Origin: Brachycybe producta
Taxonomy: Eukaryota > Arthropoda > Diplopoda > Playtdesmida > Andrognathidae
NCBI GenBank assembly: GCA_036925085.1
Contig: JAUPFP010000023.1
Span: 449,001 to 513,000, forward strand
DNA length: 64,000 bases
Reading direction: 5' to 3'
Shown: piece after piece, positions 37,515 through 50,392 of the stretch
How the letters are laid out: each line of letters starts with the position of its first letter
How positions within the stretch are numbered: position 1 is the stretch's first letter
Translations under genes and position numbers: made by a program
The notes under the pieces: model-generated
Database searches by the model: none
What the model saw: the letters and a program-made list of their open reading frames with translations, nothing else
Told to the model about the DNA's origin: nothing

Positions 37515-38125
37515 ACCATTGCCGCAGGAATTTTTTGTTGAAAAACTGTCAAGACTTGCCCAACGATTGCCAAAATAATTTTTAAAATTAAAAATAAGTC
37601 ATTAAAATCATAAAAAAAAACACTTAAAAATGAAGTGACTTTTCTGAGTCGCCAAACATCATCATTTTAAATTTAAAAAAAAACGAAATTCCGTCCTACC
37701 CTTCTACTCAGTTACCAATGTTGTCACCTCACATTTCCATAATTTCTAATTCAAATACATGTATTCCCTAGTCATATTAAACTCAATACATATCAATATC
37801 AGGTGGGATAATTAAAATATCAAAGCCATGGTACTTTGATATAAATAGGGATTTACACATGTATTTGAAAGTAGAGAATTAAAAGTAATGTGAGGTGACA
37901 ACATCAGCATCTGAATAGACGGGTAGATTTCTTATTGCCAATGTCTGTTGTTTGGTGGCGCATCTATCCGATAAAGTTCATTTATGAGAAATCAATTGAT
38001 TTTTAATTTTTTAAATTATATTAATTAGGCCCCCTATACTTATTTTTAATTTTAAAAATCGTTTTAATAATTGTTGTGCAAGTCTTGATAATATTTTGGC
38101 AAGAAATTTCTGGAGGTACTGGTCG
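37515..38125. repeat. ~610-bp foldback element just 3' of aristaless
   Basis: The outer arms are inverted relatives: CTGTCAAGACTTGCCCAACG at left and GTGCAAGTCTTGATAATATT at right. The inner arms TTGTCACCTCACATTT (37720) and AATGTGAGGTGACAA (37887) also pair, as do GCCAAACAT and TGTTTGGTGGC. No coding frame. Confidence 0.7.
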
Positions 38126-38280
38126 TTTTTGTTTTTGTTTTTCTCTAGATTTTAGCCTCTAAACATTCCTTTCGTTTTTCTAGATTTTGGCCTCTAAACA
38201 GTCTTATTTTGATTAAAAAAAGCATAATTTTTTTACCTTACTCATTGAATGTAAAAAAAAACTGTGTTAATAAGGACACA

Positions 38281-38550
38281 TTTATTTAGTTTTTTAAACT
38301 GACATTTTTTATTAAGGCACATAATGCAAACAAAACATTTTTTAACTGGACCACAGAACTTTCAATTGTTTGTTAAAAGAATAAATAACTATTTTTAATT
38401 TTTTTTTTAATAAAAAAAAGTACACTGAATAGGAACAATGAATCATTAATGCATGTCAAAACTGAACATGCCTGTAACAAAACTATACACAAAATAGTTA
38501 CAAAAAACAAAAAACCAGTACCAATTTTTAAAAACAAACAAACAACAGTT
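38281..38550 (-). other. al: probable 3' UTR of aristaless with candidate poly(A) signals
   Basis: AT-rich sequence follows the stop codon on the minus strand. Candidate AATAAA hexamers, seen as TTTATT on the plus strand, lie at 38308-38313 and 38281-38286. Such hexamers are frequent in AT-rich DNA, so the true 3' end is uncertain. Confidence 0.35.
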
Positions 38551-39549
38551 TTAACTTATGACATCTCCATTATTATGAAACAAATTCTGATGAACTCGTA
38601 ACTCGTGTTCTCTTGCTTTCAATCGAAGTGCTGCTATACTTGAACTTCTTCTATCGTGTTCTGGATTACTGGTACTGTTTGGGCTCGGTGTCCTCGGGTT
38701 AGTCGATGCTCCTGTTGTTGTAGATACAACAGATGGAGATGGAGGTGCCGAATTGGAACCATCATCCGAACTGGTATCGATTAATGACTTAACAGAGGCA
38801 CCTCTAATTGGTGGTGTTACTGGCTTGCCATGATCTGGACTACTACTTTGTACCAAAGGCAATGGTAATTGTTGAGGTGCATCATCTCTATCGAGTACTT
38901 TGGAAGTGACCACCGAGGATGTGGCATTGGTCGTTGGAGTGGACGTTGGTAATGGTCTCTGTTGTTGCTGTTGCTGCTGCTGTTGTTGTTGTTGTTGTTG
39001 CTGTTGCTGTTGCATTGCAGAGATTGACGCCAAAAGAGAGTGATATGTGGCATTGTTGTAAGGTGATAAAAGGGCTGTTGGAGGTGGTGGTGGTCCCGCG
39101 TGAGAATGTCCCGGCGTGAAAAGTGGACCAGCTGCAGCATTTCGATAAGCTGCCGCCGAAACATGTTGAAGATCACGTAGTGATCCTACTGGCAAATAAG
39201 CTCCAGCAGCTGTTGCCGGTGAGCCCGTTGAAAAGAAGGGTAGAAATGGAGCAAAAGAGAGGCGTGGTGATCCCATAGAAGAAAAGGGATCAAAACTTTT
39301 ACGAAGGAATGTAGCTGCTGGAGAAGTAAATGGAGAACCATAGGGTGAATTGAATGGTGGTGGGAATGGAGAATGGACGTGGTGGTGGTGAGGATGACAT
39401 CCAGCAGAATTTGCTGGAGGTGCAGGAGAGACCGGAGATGACGTTAAAGGTGTACAATGAGGTGTAGTTGAATAGGGATTGTAAGGATGAGCCTGGGGTC
39501 CAACTTTTTCTTGTTTTCGCCATTTGGCTCGACGGTTTTGAAACCAAAC
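38551..39549 (-). CDS. al: aristaless terminal coding exon: end of homeodomain, polyQ, OAR, stop
   Basis: The exon is 999 nt (332 codons plus TAA). The acceptor ttttgtag sits immediately above 39549, and the exon opens with [15 protein letters not shown], completing the homeodomain recognition helix. In order it then shows [12 protein letters not shown], a Ser/Pro/Thr-rich part with four His, FLRKSFD, an Ala/Pro-rich part, 18 Gln encoded by mixed CAA and CAG (38959-39012), Ser/Thr/Pro-rich sequence, and the OAR motif [19 protein letters not shown]. It ends in NGDVIS and TAA at 38551-38553. The OAR motif is known in related proteins as an intramolecular modulator of DNA binding or activation. 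The frame is open with no internal damage. Confidence 0.95.
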   Translation of the reverse strand, partial: VWFQNRRAKWRKQEKVGPQAHPYNPYSTTPHCTPLTSSPVSPAPPANSAGCHPHHHHVHSPFPPPFNSPYGSPFTSPAATFLRKSFDPFSSMGSPRLSFAPFLPFFSTGSPATAAGAYLPVGSLRDLQHVSAAAYRNAAAGPLFTPGHSHAGPPPPPTALLSPYNNATYHSLLASISAMQQQQQQQQQQQQQQQQQQRPLPTSTPTTNATSSVVTSKVLDRDDAPQQLPLPLVQSSSPDHGKPVTPPIRGASVKSLIDTSSDDGSNSAPPSPSVVSTTTGASTNPRTPSPNSTSNPEHDRRSSSIAALRLKAREHELRVHQNLFHNNGDVIS

Positions 39550-42500
39550 CTACAAAAGTAAAAGAAGAAAAAAAAAACAGAAATGGAATTTGTCTCAATT
39601 AAAATATAACAATTTATTATAATAAGAAAGAAATGAAAAAAAAATTGATGATGTGGCATAATGGGTGCTTGAAGGACACCCTTGTTTATTTGTATTGCAA
39701 TTTTAATTTAATAATAAATTAAAAGATTGTTAAACGAGGTGAAACTGTTTGAAAGAATGTTGCTTTTGTATAAATTTACCATTCTATAAGTGAAATGCAC
39801 ACACACACAAATTGTGTTATAATTTTTATTCCAAGTTTTCAAATAGTGGTTCAGAATATTAACTAACTATCGTTAACTGTTGTTATACAGAGTTGGGCGT
39901 GAATATCTGCTGTATTTGCATCACTTTTTTTTTTTCTTCTAAATGTTTGCTTTGAACGAGATTTGTCTTGAAAACCATTAAAAGCATGGTGAAATGGACA
40001 ATCTCCGTTACAAACTGAATCAACATTGAAGTTTTTAAATAAGCCTGATTCTAAAAAATTTGCATACAATGGGCACAGATTTTTTTTTATTTAGAAGAAA
40101 TTTAGGGGAAAACTTGGGAATAAATGTAACATGCACTGGTCAGTTGAAACACCAAGAAATATGGCGCTCTTTCTGACTGTATATATAATATATACATAAT
40201 GCCATTTTAGGTAGTCTGTATAATTAATGCACAATGTATAATTTTCATGACTGCCAGCCACTATAGAAAGCACACGAAAATAATTGAAGAAAACTGATTT
40301 TGAGCTTTATTTGCCATACGTCTGTCTATGTTCAAAACTTACTGCACCCAAAATATATCGAGAGTTATACCTTGTACACAGTCATGAGTTAAATGAATTC
40401 AAATTAAATGTGTTTAGGTGAATTATACGGAATCCAGTTAAGGACATATAAACCAAATAAAAATTGACTTTAATTATTAATATTTTAAATTGAAATACTA
40501 AATCAATATTTTGTCAATACTTTATCTGATTATATTTAAGTATTAACTCAATATTTTCAGATTATTATTAACTGAATAAATTGAATTCGACATATTGTTT
40601 GTTTGCCTTTCACAGGGCTCTGTAAAACACGTTCATTATTTAAATGCATTTAAATTATCAGGTGTGTACTAGGTATTAGAAATAACTATATATTATGTAT
40701 TTAACGCCCTTATAATAAATTAGAGTAGAACGTCGATTATCGGAACTAATGTCGGACATGCAATAGTTCCGATAATCAGAAGTTCATATAATCGAACTCC
40801 CAATTAAAAAAAATGCAGAAAAGTAAGAATAAAACAGATTGCAAAGGAATTTTTTTTGTAATTTTATAAGTTGTATTTCTATAAGAATAAGTAAAAAAAA
40901 ATTGGTTCCGATAACCGACGTTCCGATAATGGACGCTCTAAAATGAAAGGTCCAGAGCTCAGACACCAAATTATATATATAAATGAGACATTTTTATTGT
41001 TTTTATGAATAATGTGTGCTATAGTTTTTGTAACCTGATATTTATGAATTTCGTTCGAACCGATTAGCTAAATTATCCTATTTGAATATGATGTCTATCT
41101 ATACCACCAATATTAGTCGCTTAAAATTATTTATGAGTCTCGTTATATTTTGAAATCTATATATATATTTTTTTTTTGAAATTTTATGAGTAAAAAGAAA
41201 AGCAAAATAATAATAATCTATTTAGAAATTTACTGAAAAAGTATAGACAAGGTTATTACAAAATATAAATCACTTTTCGGAATGTGGAAGTGTTGAGAGA
41301 TGAAATTCAGTAGAAAATAGATTATTAGCATGACAGCTATAATTATAGAGGGAGTGAGAGGCTAACTTTTTTTTTATTGGTTCTTTAGAAGAAGAAAAAT
41401 ACAATTAAATTAATGTTTGTATAACCTGTATTTTTCTTATAGATTCATGTAATAATTTAATTACTATATAGGCCTTATATATTATATATGGTAAAAGTTG
41501 CTGAACTGGAAATTCGTGGTTTTTTCATATTTTTTTTTTTTTTTTTTTTTCAATTTCTGAATCGATTCAGAAACTTTTTTAAGAGAAATATTTTAATTTA
41601 CAAACAAGTTTTGTTTAATTTTTAGAGGTAAAAAAAGCTAATATGGAGTTGCATATATTGTACACCATTTTTGTTTTTAATATTTAATAATTATTTAATT
41701 TATTTTATCAAATGTAAGTTTGGTTTTGATAATTATTATTGTTTCTTTACTATTTATTACACACAAATTCACCCCAGAAAAACTGAATTTTGCGACGCCA
41801 TCTTGTCATTTTCCAAGAGTGACAATGGACAGTTGGAGGTGGAATATTTTCACATAAATGAAAATCAGTTTAAAACATTGAATGATAATTATATAAAAAA
41901 TATCAAATATTTCGATATTTTTCAAAATATGAATACTGGAAAGCTCAGAAGTGAAGACAAAACCACGATTGCAGCCATAACTGTACAACTATTGGTTTTT
42001 TTCTTTGTCATTCTTTCATTAAGTTGACATAGTAACAAAGATATAATGGACTTAACGTAAAAACGAAGAAAGAAATTTGCCAGTTGTGGGTGCAATTATG
42101 GCATTTTCGTCTCTTTTGAGCGTTTAAAAATAGGATACAAAAAATTATCGAAGTAGGTAGGGTTGCTGTTTTCTTAATCATGAGATAAATTTTTATTGTA
42201 ATTAAGATGGTAAAAATGTTTTTTTTTTTTTCTCTTAGCAACAATAATATTCAGCTATATAAACACCCCCTAACATACACTGTATTCTCTCTTCATTGTT
42301 GTAAGACACAAAAACAAACCTGATCTACACTGCATTATATTAAAAGAACATTAAAAAAAGTGTAATATTTCTAAATTTACTTCCGTTTTGCATCAGTGAT
42401 ATTCGGTTCCTTTTTTTTTTTTTTCTTCTTTTAAAATCTCAATCTATGTCTACAGGGTTCAGTTTCGATTCTTATGAAATTCCGAGAGATTTTACGAATA

Positions 42501-42731
42501 GAAAAATTGTGGATTTGTTTTTTTTTTGTGTTGTCTTCTTGTTTCTTTCAATTTCATTTCCTTATATGGAGATTTATAATGGGTTAATAAAATGATAATG
42601 TATGTGTGTGCATTGTAGACAATAATTTTACCTTTTTAAATTCCATATACATGTGTATATACACGCAGTATACATATCTACATTTATTATATAAGAGAAA
42701 TCTAATAATATTATTATTATTATTATAGTTA

Positions 42732-42815
<84 letters not shown>

Positions 42816-45800
42816 GCCTATGCAGTGAGAGAATTTCTAAGCTATAATTTGTTTATCTTTTCGAATAAGATTAATATCATCATAATTATTGACCACATCT
42901 AAATTTGGATGGTCGTCTTTCTCTACAAGACATTTTTATTACTTGAATAAAAAAAATTTCAGACAGAATTTCGTACGGTTGAAGAAAAAAAAACTGCTAT
43001 TTTTCCAACAAACAAAAAAAAAAGAAATTACTATTGTGAACTTAAATAACCTCACAGTTTGGTGAAAACATTTATAAATTCTTCAGAATGTCCATTTAAT
43101 ATGAAATGGACCATGATTGAAATTTGACAACAAACGTTTTAAAAGACTGACAATTAATCTGACATTTTTTTTTTAATTTATAAAATAGGCCTATTATAAA
43201 ATTTGTAAATTCAAAGTTTTTAAGAAAATAAAGTAAATTCTATATACAGTTAGTTACCAGTCCTAAGTAAGGCAAGTGTGCCCAGCACTAAAATTTCGTT
43301 TGCCCCGCCCCTTTTACAAAAGTAGCAAACCAATTAGAAATTGATGGCGCTCATAAAAGGACGGAGCAAACGAAATTTTAGTGCTGGGCACACTTGCCTG
43401 TGTCCTAAGTTTGTACCGTGGCTTCCATGGAGTTATACAGGCTGGGCTATAAGTCACGAAGGGGTTTAATTATTTAATTCAATTAATTTAATATAATTTA
43501 ATTTACGAGCAGCTCGTGTTTAGTTTATTTAATAATGCAGTTTTACAAAAGGGAGGATTTTGTTTGAATTAGGTGTGCAAACTGCAAAATAATTTCACAT
43601 ACATGCCCGTCATTTATGGCTTCGCAAATATGGGATTTTTTTTCCATAGTATTTTTCATAACAGCTGTCAACATTTCTGATTGTAGTGCTCGGATTTCTG
43701 TATGTATGCTGGTCCTCGAGCTGCTGGATTGTTGAGGGCTTATTGATATGTACACTTTGCTCCTTCAGATAACCCAAAAGAAAATTCAGGTACCGTCAAA
43801 TCCGACAATCATCATGGCTAATGGCATGAAATTATTCGCTCTCCAAAAATTTGCTTTAGGAGCTGTATTTTTAGCGCGGGCGATAGGGGAAGTGCCGCCA
43901 TCCTGCTGTAATCACATCTCAGGCCTGTCCTTTATGGCTCGACATTACTCGCCAGTGACCATCCCTGCAGTACCATAAAAGTAAGGACCGATGACCCTCT
44001 CTGACTTAGAAAAAAATCTACCAGACAGTGAACCTGTCTGTGAACCTTATGGGTTTTGTTTATTGTCTTGAGTTTTTTCATGTTGCTACCAAAATCCAAA
44101 AGAACCATGTTAAGATTTTTAAAAAAATTACAAACAAAAAAAAGTTATTAAATTTTTAAACCACTTTGTGACTTATGGCTTTCTCACTCTGTATTTCAGA
44201 AGAAAATGACAAAATACAGCACATCTGGAAATTCTTTTCTTGAAAAGAGTTCTCTTAAATGGAGCAAATTACCCTTCTATAGATTCTTTACAGCACAAAG
44301 AAATATTCTTTAGTTTCCTATTGCGCCCCATTATCATGTAAATATTGCAGATTAACGATTTAATTGTTGGTTTCGCATATTGTCTAGAAATTGTGCAGAT
44401 TAACTTAATTATTATTTTCATCTTAAAGGGGGGGGGGAGCCTCTCACAATTTATTCCGAGAAAGAAAGAAAGAAAGAAAAATCCCAATTTCATTTGCAAC
44501 TTCTTTGAAGCAAAAGAATCTTTTTGGCGTCATGTTTTATAACAAACTGTGGTGGTGGTCCAAGAAATTTGTTAAAAACGTTGCAGCTTATAGTTAAGGG
44601 TAATTACAGAGCTTTAATAACAACAAGCAACCTAAAAAAAATAAATCCACCCAACTCCTCCTCATTAGTCTCATATAATGTAGATGTTGGGACTGAAAAC
44701 ATTCGTTAGAAAGAAAACAGACATGTTATAATAATAAAGTCTTTATTTTTTTTGTTGAAAATTTACAGAAGGAGCGAAAATAATAAAAAAAGTGATCTAA
44801 AACTCGCTTTTGTAAAGATGGAAGAAAAAAGTTGTAATAGTAGCAATGGTGGTATAAGCCAATGTGGGGTCTTTTTCTCCGTCTCTCCCCCTCCCCTTCC
44901 TCCCTCCCTTGAGCGGAATTCGCTTGACCAACAATCATGCAATGCATTCTATGTCATTTACTTAATAAGTGGCCATAAGCTGCAAAAATAAATAGGCTGT
45001 CCGCCCTAAGATGGATGATGTCCATCAGTAGTTATAACTGAAATTGGAGGGTAAAAAAAAATACAAAAGAAGCCCCAAAATCTTTACTATTTTAACCGGA
45101 AACATAAATGTATATACTAAAGGAAGAAAGAAACCTTGAATGTCTTGTTTTTCTAAGATTTTTTTATAATTTGAGAGAGTATTATTTTTATTTTTTTTTT
45201 CCTATTTAGAGGCGGTTCTTTCATGATGACTTTCTTTATATTAATATTAATATAATGTAAGCCACACACCGCAGCACCAGCAGTAGTCAGTCATTTTAAA
45301 TTGAAATAAGACATACTTAAAAATGATGACTTTATAAATATAAATAAAGGCCCTTGTATTAAATTTCGCTTTATGTCCCATGATATAAAATTATCAACTG
45401 AATAAAGCAAAAAACAAAATGAATGCAGAAAACGCCAACTGAAAATGCAACTGAAAATATAATTTATATAATTTTTAAGTAATTCCATTTCATTTATTTT
45501 CTTTCCATTTTCTGTGAAATAAATAGAATAATTAAGAGAAATGCTATTTTCAGTTTGTTTATTTTTTCTGCACGAGGGATCTTTTGCGTTATTTAACTTT
45601 TATGCAGAAAAAATCTTCAAATAGATTCGGCTTGTCATTCATCCAGTACTGGTGTGGACTGACCAGAACTTGTGATCTGTGTCCAATGTCCAAAGTTTAG
45701 AATGAGCTATTGCATTTGCCATTTAATAACATGCTAAATATAGAAGGAAATCCAATCAGTAAATGAAAAAGACTTCTTAGATCAGAACTTTTAACACCAA

Positions 45801-48800
45801 GAAAGGTCATAAGACAGTATATTGTCACTGTTCATAATCTTGCGACAATCACAAAAACAAATTTTAAAATATTATATAACAAATTATTGTCTTACGTGTA
45901 TCCTATAAGTTTGTGACTGCTATTGACTTGTGTACAGTATAATATGACAGTTATAAAATGGTTTATCATCATAAGGTATAATTGTCATGATATGTTTATA
46001 CATTTTCTTTTTGTAATAAGAGAGGCCCTACAGTTTTAATTTCTAACCAGTCATTTTCTAATTAAAATCCTAACCTCTAATCAGTCTGTCATTTAAATCT
46101 GATAAGGATTGTGTGTGGCTTTTCCATTTGAAAAAAGAAAATACCCACAATGTTAAAAAAAACGTTTGGCACATCCTGTATCCACCACATTTAGTTCTCC
46201 AAATGCCCTCATTCATTCATTCATTCATTCATTCATTCACAATGGCATTTCAAGCCTATTTTATTTATTCATTTCATCTTTTATGATTGTTTTGTTTATA
46301 TAAATTAATGGTTTTTGATTGATTTTCCACGAATTGTTTTTAATACTATAGAATAAGTGACAGATTTGAAAGAAGAAAAAAACGGATTTGATAAATGAAG
46401 GTTCCAAATAGAATACATTCTTGTCTATAATGTCTATCCTATTGTGTTTCTATAATAAAGAAGACGAAGAAGAGGTCAATTTCATTGAGTCTACCTAGTA
46501 ATCTGACTATATATTATTATATTGAGTGATGGTCATCTCAGTTACTTCAGTATATATCAAGATTAAATTGAGTTTCTTACAAGGAAATTACAATTTACTT
46601 GATTAGCAAAAAGCAGCATCACATTTTTTTTGTTGTTGTTGTGGTTTCTCTCTTTCATCTGATATTGTTTGTTCCACATGATTTCATTGACGGTTCATTA
46701 AAAAAAAAATGGCTGCATCATGTCATTAATTAGTTGCTTCTATTACTTAACTGGAGAAAGGTCAATAGAAAACAGTTCACCTTTTATTTTTCATTGGGCT
46801 CCAATTTCTATTGTCTTTTTCATACGTGAAAGCCCTTATATAAATTAAGATCAATGGACTCAAACAATTAAAAATGAAAATTTTCAATGGACCAAAATGT
46901 GAAAATGATTTTTTTTTTTTTAAAAAATATAAAAGTTTATCCAGAATTTCAGATCTGAAATTTGAAATGAGTATTTTTTTTTTAATTTTTAAAATGGTTT
47001 ATTTTTGTACATTGAATTATTTAATTATAATTGATTTCAAATAGTAATTGTTTAAATTATGCAAATTCTTATTGATTATTTATTAAGGAATATTGATGAA
47101 GAAAAAATTCTATTATTTTTTTAAATTAAAAATTGGATTTTTTTATTTTAATTCAGGAATTTAAAAAAAATTATATAAAATTAAAATTTAAATATTTACC
47201 AGTTTGAATTGTAAACACAAACTTTAGTTTTTTTTTCTACTTTTATATTGATTTCTTTCAAAATAAAAAAAAAATAAAATAAAAGATATATCGTTGAGTA
47301 AGTCGTTTTCAAACTGGCATCATAAAAGGCATCAAGAATATGAAATTACCCTGAAATTATTGGGCTACCCTTCTAGTTTCTAAAATACAATTTTCAAGTG
47401 TTTTTTGCTTCTGAAAGCATTTTTACACTTTGAATCCACTGTAATTTATTTTGAATTAATAAATTTTGTAAATTTTACAACATCTTGATATCTATTTTTA
47501 AAAATATTTAAATTTAAAAAAATATGATTTTTGGTTATTTTTTAAATGACTATAATTATGCAAATTTCTGTAATTTTATGTGTTAGTAAGGGCATGTTGA
47601 ACCCATGTTAATATGCAACATTGCCAAATCACAAATACTATTATATAAGATGAGGGCATTTTAGTCTTTTTAGGGCAAATGTATGGCGTTAGGTCAACTG
47701 TCTGTAGGGGCGGGAAAAAGTATCCTTAGGGCAAATGTCACACACACACACACACACACAACCTCAAATATATACAGTGTATTGTTAAAGAATGAAAGAA
47801 AAAGATTTCATTAAAAAATCTCTCTTACCTGAACTCTTGCTTCTGTTAGATCCACCCTCATGGCCAATTCCTCTCTGTCAAAATAAAACAGAGAGATAAA
47901 TGAAAAAAACATTGAAAACAGCTACTTGTATAGTGGAAACCGTTTAACACGAAAAATCGGATTACACCAAATACCGCCCCTTAGAATAGGATTAGTTTTA
48001 AATCTAAGATGTATTGACATGAAACGGATAACACGAAGAATGGAAAATCTTCTTCAAAATATTTTTTATAACACAAAATAAAGTTAAAGCCTGGTTTTAC
48101 AAATTCGCTTTTAAGATTGTATCTTTTTTTCAAAAAAAAAAAAAAAAAACTTTTTCAAAATCTTTGGCCGAATTTCTCGAATTTGGTTTCTATTTTTGCA
48201 TCCTGCTTGAATAACATGTTATATTATAATAGTGATTACATGTAATCAAAAATGACTGATTTTTATTAAAAAAATTTTTTTATTTAAAATAAAAATTTCT
48301 AAATAATAAAAAAAAAAATGTTTGCAATATAATAATTATTATCTTTTGTGTCTTTCTTGTCATTTTTTTCCATATATCATGATATTATAATATAAATACA
48401 TCTATATTATAAAAAAATATACTATAGTCTTCCTTCCATTTCGTGTTAAACGGTTTTTTTTTTCACTGCATTTCTTAACACCTGTAACAACATTCAAGGT
48501 TATAAAAATTATACATGTATGTTACTGTCAATCTGCATATTGAAAACAACTAACCTGCTAGTGAATCTGCAAAATTCAATTGAATTTTGCAGATTCACTA
48601 GCAATGTTTGTTGTTTTGCAGATATTCTAGTCATTCTGCAAATTGACTGATTCCGCACATTGACGATCCGACATTGGCACACACATACACTGCCAACATA
48701 CAGTGTATATGATTGGGTTTCATGCTCAATGCTTCTTGATTGTCCATCATCATTATCATCACTTGGGACAGTTTTCTTCTGTTTATAGTTTTATAGATTT

Positions 48801-50349
48801 TCATGACTCGACATAATAATATGGCCATAACTATATACACATATATAAATATATATATTTTTTTTTGGAAAAAGTTAATGTACTTTTCTTATTATGCACT
48901 GTGAATAAGCCTATAGGCAATTAGGGCGTGATATGGACATGCGCCATTTCAACTTATACACAATTTACACTTGTTTGTTGCTGCAGCCACTCACACTTCA
49001 TATGAAAAATCGAAGAAAAAAATTTGATTTGATATGGTTAATATCAATAGAGCTTCACATAATAATAATAATAATGTGTGGAGCGGCCAAAGTCAAAGGG
49101 TTAAGAAGTTACACTTTGATGAATGTCTATAGAAAAAGCTGGGAGTCCTCATACGTTTTTTTTTCGAGGAGGAGGGGGGAGGTCACATATGAATAAGTGT
49201 GTTCATTTTTATTTTTTTTTTCTTTCTGCCACTTGTGGTCGAACCATTTATGACCACCTGTTGAACTCGAACGCGTTCATGATTTTCATGACCACAAAAA
49301 AAAAAGATGGCTGTGATCGTATTATTTGGCGATGGTCATTGGTTAGTGATGATAATTAATAGGTGCTTTTGGCAGACTGAAGGTAAGGTATATGTCAACA
49401 TGTCTGCCATGTTGCTTGTCTATATAAAGTGGCGCCATAATAAAATATATATTCCAGTCATGAGAAACCTAACCATATTGGCATTGTGTGCACAGTGTGC
49501 GGGTTTAACTAAAAATGGTCAATGGTTCAACCAAATGGTCCGACCACACAGCAAAGGGGCAGTAGAAGAAGAAGAAGAAAACCACGCCTAATATTTAAAG
49601 TATTCAGTTGACCAGAAAAATTTTATAATTAATTTTAATTTTTTTTAAAAAAATGTAACATTGAAAATTTAATGAGAAATCAAGAAAAAATTAATTTGTC
49701 TGAAGATCTCAGTAGGCCTATACTAACTATAACCAGTATGAATGACGTGCCTACTTTGTTAATGTATCATTGGTGTCAAATAAATAATAATAATTAAACA
49801 AGTTTTTAATGTGGCTGAATAGATAATTTGTTTTGTTTTTGCCTTCCTCCCCCGCATGGCAGCACTGAGAAAATTTATGTTTTTCAAGCGAACGTTTTTC
49901 AGAAGAAACATTACGATAAAAAAAAAAACTCAAAAGTGTTTTAGCAACTAGAATAGTTGGTAATAATGCTAAAAGTTTTTTTTTCTATGATGGTATCTTT
50001 CAAAATAAAGTTTTTAAAAAGGCGAAAATAGTTTTTTTCACGAAATGTCAATTAATAAACCTAAAAACGACTGTCATTTTCAAACTGAACTATAAAATGT
50101 TTATTTTTAAAGATATTTCCATGTGAAAAAAAAAAACTTTAAGCATAATTATTTACCCATCTAGTTCTGTAAACAATTTGAATTTTTAACCTATAATGTT
50201 GTTTCTAAAAAAAAAAAAAAAGTTCGCTTGACGTTTTTGCGTTCAAATTTGACAAAAACGTCTATGAAGCATAGCATTAGGAATTGCAGTAGCACCATCC
50301 GGATAGGGGGCCAAATACAAAAAAATATCTATTCAGCCGCCTCAAAGCA

Positions 50350-50392
<43 letters not shown>

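Noticed and set aside
38817..39176. Second minus-strand frame and a plus-strand frame across the polyQ region
   Set aside because: Out-of-frame and antisense shadows of the aristaless last exon. The true frame is fixed by the homeodomain and OAR.
39299..39659. Minus-strand frames overlapping the last-exon acceptor
   Set aside because: They read through the intron in a different frame. The spliced frame that gives VWFQNRRAK is clearly the real one.
41671..42027. 118-codon plus-strand frame in an aristaless intron
   Set aside because: No domain or motif recognised, and its composition follows the AT-rich background. Too weak to call a gene.
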